DNA of 64,000 nucleotides from Jannaschia sp. CCS1 (GTDB lineage: Bacteria > Pseudomonadota > Alphaproteobacteria > Rhodobacterales > Rhodobacteraceae): the NCBI RefSeq assembly GCF_000013565.1, contig NC_007802.1, positions 2,666,001-2,730,000 on the forward strand, read 5' to 3'. The position numbers and the translations under genes are program-made. The notes under the pieces were generated by a model that saw nothing but the letters and a program-made list of their open reading frames with translations, made no database searches and was not told where the DNA came from. Below, piece by piece: positions 62,385-64,000 of the stretch. The stretch's first letter is position 1. Every line of letters starts with the position of its first letter.

Positions 62385-63677
62385 ATGACAGACGGCCCCA
62401 GCTACGGCTTCGACACTCTACAGATCCACGCAGGCGCGCGGCCTGACCCTGCAACAGGCGCACGGCAGACGCCGATCTACCAGACCACGGCCTATGTGTT
62501 CCGCGACGCCGATCACGCAGCGGCTTTGTTCAACCTGCAGGAAGTCGGCTACATCTATTCGCGCCTGACCAACCCGACAGTTGCCGTGTTGCAGGAACGG
62601 ATCGCGACACTGGAAGGCGGCGCGGGCGCGGTGTGCTGTTCATCGGGCCACGCCGCACAGATCATGGCGTTGTTCCCGCTGATGGCGCCGGGGCGCAATG
62701 TGGTTGTGTCCACGCGCCTTTATGGCGGCACGGTCACGCAGTTCAGCCAAACGATCAAGCGCTTCGGGTGGGAGGCGAAGTTCGTCGATATGGACGATCT
62801 GGACGCGGTGAAGGCCGCCATCGACGACAACACACGCGCGATCTTTGGTGAGGCCATCGCCAACCCCGGCGGGTACATCATGGATGTGCGCGCCGTGGCC
62901 GATATCGCCGATGAGGCGGGCATCCCGCTGATCATCGACAACACCACGGCCACGCCTTACCTGCACCGTCCGATTGAGCATGGGGCCACGCTTGTTGTGC
63001 ATTCCACGACCAAATACCTCACCGGCAATGGCACCGTCACCGGCGGCTGCGTCGTGGATTCGGGCAAATTCGACTGGAGCGCATCGGATAAGTTCCCCTC
63101 GCTCTCGCAGCCCGAGCCCGCCTATCACGGCCTGAAATTCGCCGAGACGTTCGGGCCGCTGGCCTACACGTTCCACGGCATCGCCATCGGGTTGCGCGAT
63201 CTGGGCATGACGATGAACCCGCAAGCGGCGCATTATACGCTGATGGGGATCGAGACGTTGTCGCTGCGGATGGAGCGGCATGTGGAGAATGCCCAAAAGA
63301 TCGCGAAATGGCTGGAGGATGACCCGCGCATCGACTTCGTGACCTATGCAGGGTTGGAAAGCAGTCCGTATTTCCACCGTGTGAAGGACGTCTGCCCCAA
63401 AGGCGCGGGCGCGCTGTTCACCTTTGCGGTGAAGGGCGGTTATGACGCCTGTATCAAGCTGGTCGATTCGCTGGAGATCTTCAGCCACGTGGCCAATTTG
63501 GGCGATACCCGCTCGCTGATCATCCATTCGGCCTCCACCACCCACCGCCAGCTGACGCCCGAGCAGCAGGAGGCGGCAGGCGCGGCCCCCAATGTGGTGC
63601 GGGTGTCCATCGGCACCGAAGATGTGAACGACCTTATCGCAGATCTGGACCGGGCCCTGTCCGCCGCAACGTCGTAA
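62385..63677 (+). CDS. metY: O-acetylhomoserine aminocarboxypropyltransferase / cysteine synthase
   Basis: 430 residues. Cys/Met metabolism PLP family: the PLP lysine lies in VVHSTTKYLTGNGT. YGFDTLQIHAGARPDP at the N-terminus and CSSGHAAQIMALF are MetY features. It makes homocysteine from O-acetyl-homoserine and sulfide. GGAG precedes the start. The 236-base upstream region has no recognisable riboswitch. Confidence 0.95.
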   Translation: MTDGPSYGFDTLQIHAGARPDPATGARQTPIYQTTAYVFRDADHAAALFNLQEVGYIYSRLTNPTVAVLQERIATLEGGAGAVCCSSGHAAQIMALFPLMAPGRNVVVSTRLYGGTVTQFSQTIKRFGWEAKFVDMDDLDAVKAAIDDNTRAIFGEAIANPGGYIMDVRAVADIADEAGIPLIIDNTTATPYLHRPIEHGATLVVHSTTKYLTGNGTVTGGCVVDSGKFDWSASDKFPSLSQPEPAYHGLKFAETFGPLAYTFHGIAIGLRDLGMTMNPQAAHYTLMGIETLSLRMERHVENAQKIAKWLEDDPRIDFVTYAGLESSPYFHRVKDVCPKGAGALFTFAVKGGYDACIKLVDSLEIFSHVANLGDTRSLIIHSASTTHRQLTPEQQEAAGAAPNVVRVSIGTEDVNDLIADLDRALSAATS

Positions 63678-63736
63678 GGGGGAATGGGGTCCCGGAAGGT
63701 TGGGATTTCATTAACCAATTTTACTCTAGACTATGT

Positions 63737-63773
63737 GGGCGGCGCGGAGGTCATTCGCGCCGCCCCCTTTCTT
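63737..63773 (+). terminator. Terminator after metY
   Basis: A ten-base perfect stem GGGCGGCGCG / CGCGCCGCCC with a nine-base loop, followed by a T-rich CCTTTCTTT. It lies 59 bases after the metY stop. Confidence 0.88.
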
Positions 63774-63935
63774 TGGGACCCGCCCCCTTTTGCCAAGCCT
63801 GCAAACGGGTTAGTCTAAAACTCGCCGACGGGTCACCGGATGCGCAGCGAATGGTTTGACCCGCCGTGATTCCCCTGTAAGAGGGGGCGATTGTGGCAGT
63901 TGCGCCACGGCAGAGACGGAATATTGAGGTCTGAC

Positions 63936-64000
63936 TTGACTGTGAATATCGCACTCTTCCTGTCCTCCGACGGCATTGCGCTGGCCCATCGCCAGACCGC
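63936..64000 (+). CDS. Start of an unidentified gene (partial, runs off the right edge)
   Basis: The frame begins at TTG (63936) with GAGGT five bases upstream; a GTG two codons later is also possible. The visible 21 codons read VNIALFLSSDGIALAHRQT. This is too short for identification. Confidence 0.6.
   Translation, partial: MTVNIALFLSSDGIALAHRQT

Noticed and set aside
62147-62446. 99-residue open frame overlapping the metY start
   Set aside because: It extends into the metY coding region in another frame and has an Arg-rich chance-like composition.

Overview
The window is a GC-rich chromosomal segment of an alphaproteobacterium, almost certainly Rhodobacteraceae (Roseobacter group). The evidence is the gene set and gene order: an alphaproteobacterial DksA with one cysteine, accB-accC-aat next to a DUF2155/MlaD/NDUFA12 group, VPLPA-CTERM surface proteins, an SLC5-histidine kinase with a ScfR/RamB-type XRE regulator, and a reductive pyrimidine cluster with a RutR-like regulator. 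I see no rRNA, tRNA, CRISPR array, prophage or insertion sequence. Genes are densely packed, with many 1-4 base overlaps (ATGA, TGATG, TTGA).

Layout. 0-4.6 kb: partial XRE regulator, aspartate aminotransferase, a membrane protein divergent from a TetR regulator with two matching operators, an orphan ABC permease, a methyltransferase broken by an in-frame TAG, and a small hypothetical gene. 4.7-9.5 kb: a secreted protein with a VHL-beta-like C-terminus, a small secreted protein coupled to a DUF6314 protein, purB, and an isolated fliG. 9.5-13 kb: an overlapping exonuclease / esterase / ATP-dependent DNA ligase operon. 13-20.3 kb: a tandem-LCCL secreted protein, a class I amidotransferase-type hydrolase, P450, cytochrome b561, a zinc-ribbon membrane protein, a VPLPA-CTERM protein, a PfkB kinase and dtd. 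20.3-24.4 kb: the Anbu cluster (circularly permuted ATP-grasp, alpha-E, transglutaminase, proteasome-like Anbu). 24.4-30.5 kb: FAD monooxygenase, dksA, and a MoxR / GNAT / DUF2927 lipoprotein / small membrane protein / VWA cluster.

30.5-43.8 kb: a second VPLPA-CTERM protein, M48 protease, rlmI overlapping a PIN gene, a DUF6778 lipoprotein, HpcH aldolase, a FliM-like protein with a repeat tail, an SLC5-histidine kinase with a small membrane protein and response regulator, a RamB-like XRE regulator, and two low-complexity proteins. 43.9-57.5 kb: a leftward pyrimidine-catabolism cluster (preT, preA, VOC, aminotransferase, cupin, N-carbamoyl-beta-alanine amidohydrolase, hydA, and a NitT/ThiXYZ-like ABC transporter) with a RutR-like TetR gene and two RutR-type boxes. 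57.7-64 kb: accB, accC, aat, DUF2155, mlaD, the NDUFA12 homologue, metY and the start of an unidentified gene.

How the genes work together. The pyrimidine cluster encodes uptake and all steps from uracil or thymine to beta-alanine (or beta-aminoisobutyrate) and the semialdehyde. The Anbu cluster is a co-oriented four-gene set whose last gene has its ribosome binding site inside a predicted hairpin. The two flagellar switch proteins lie far apart and away from any flagellar operon. Functions are read from motifs and family knowledge only; no database search was run.
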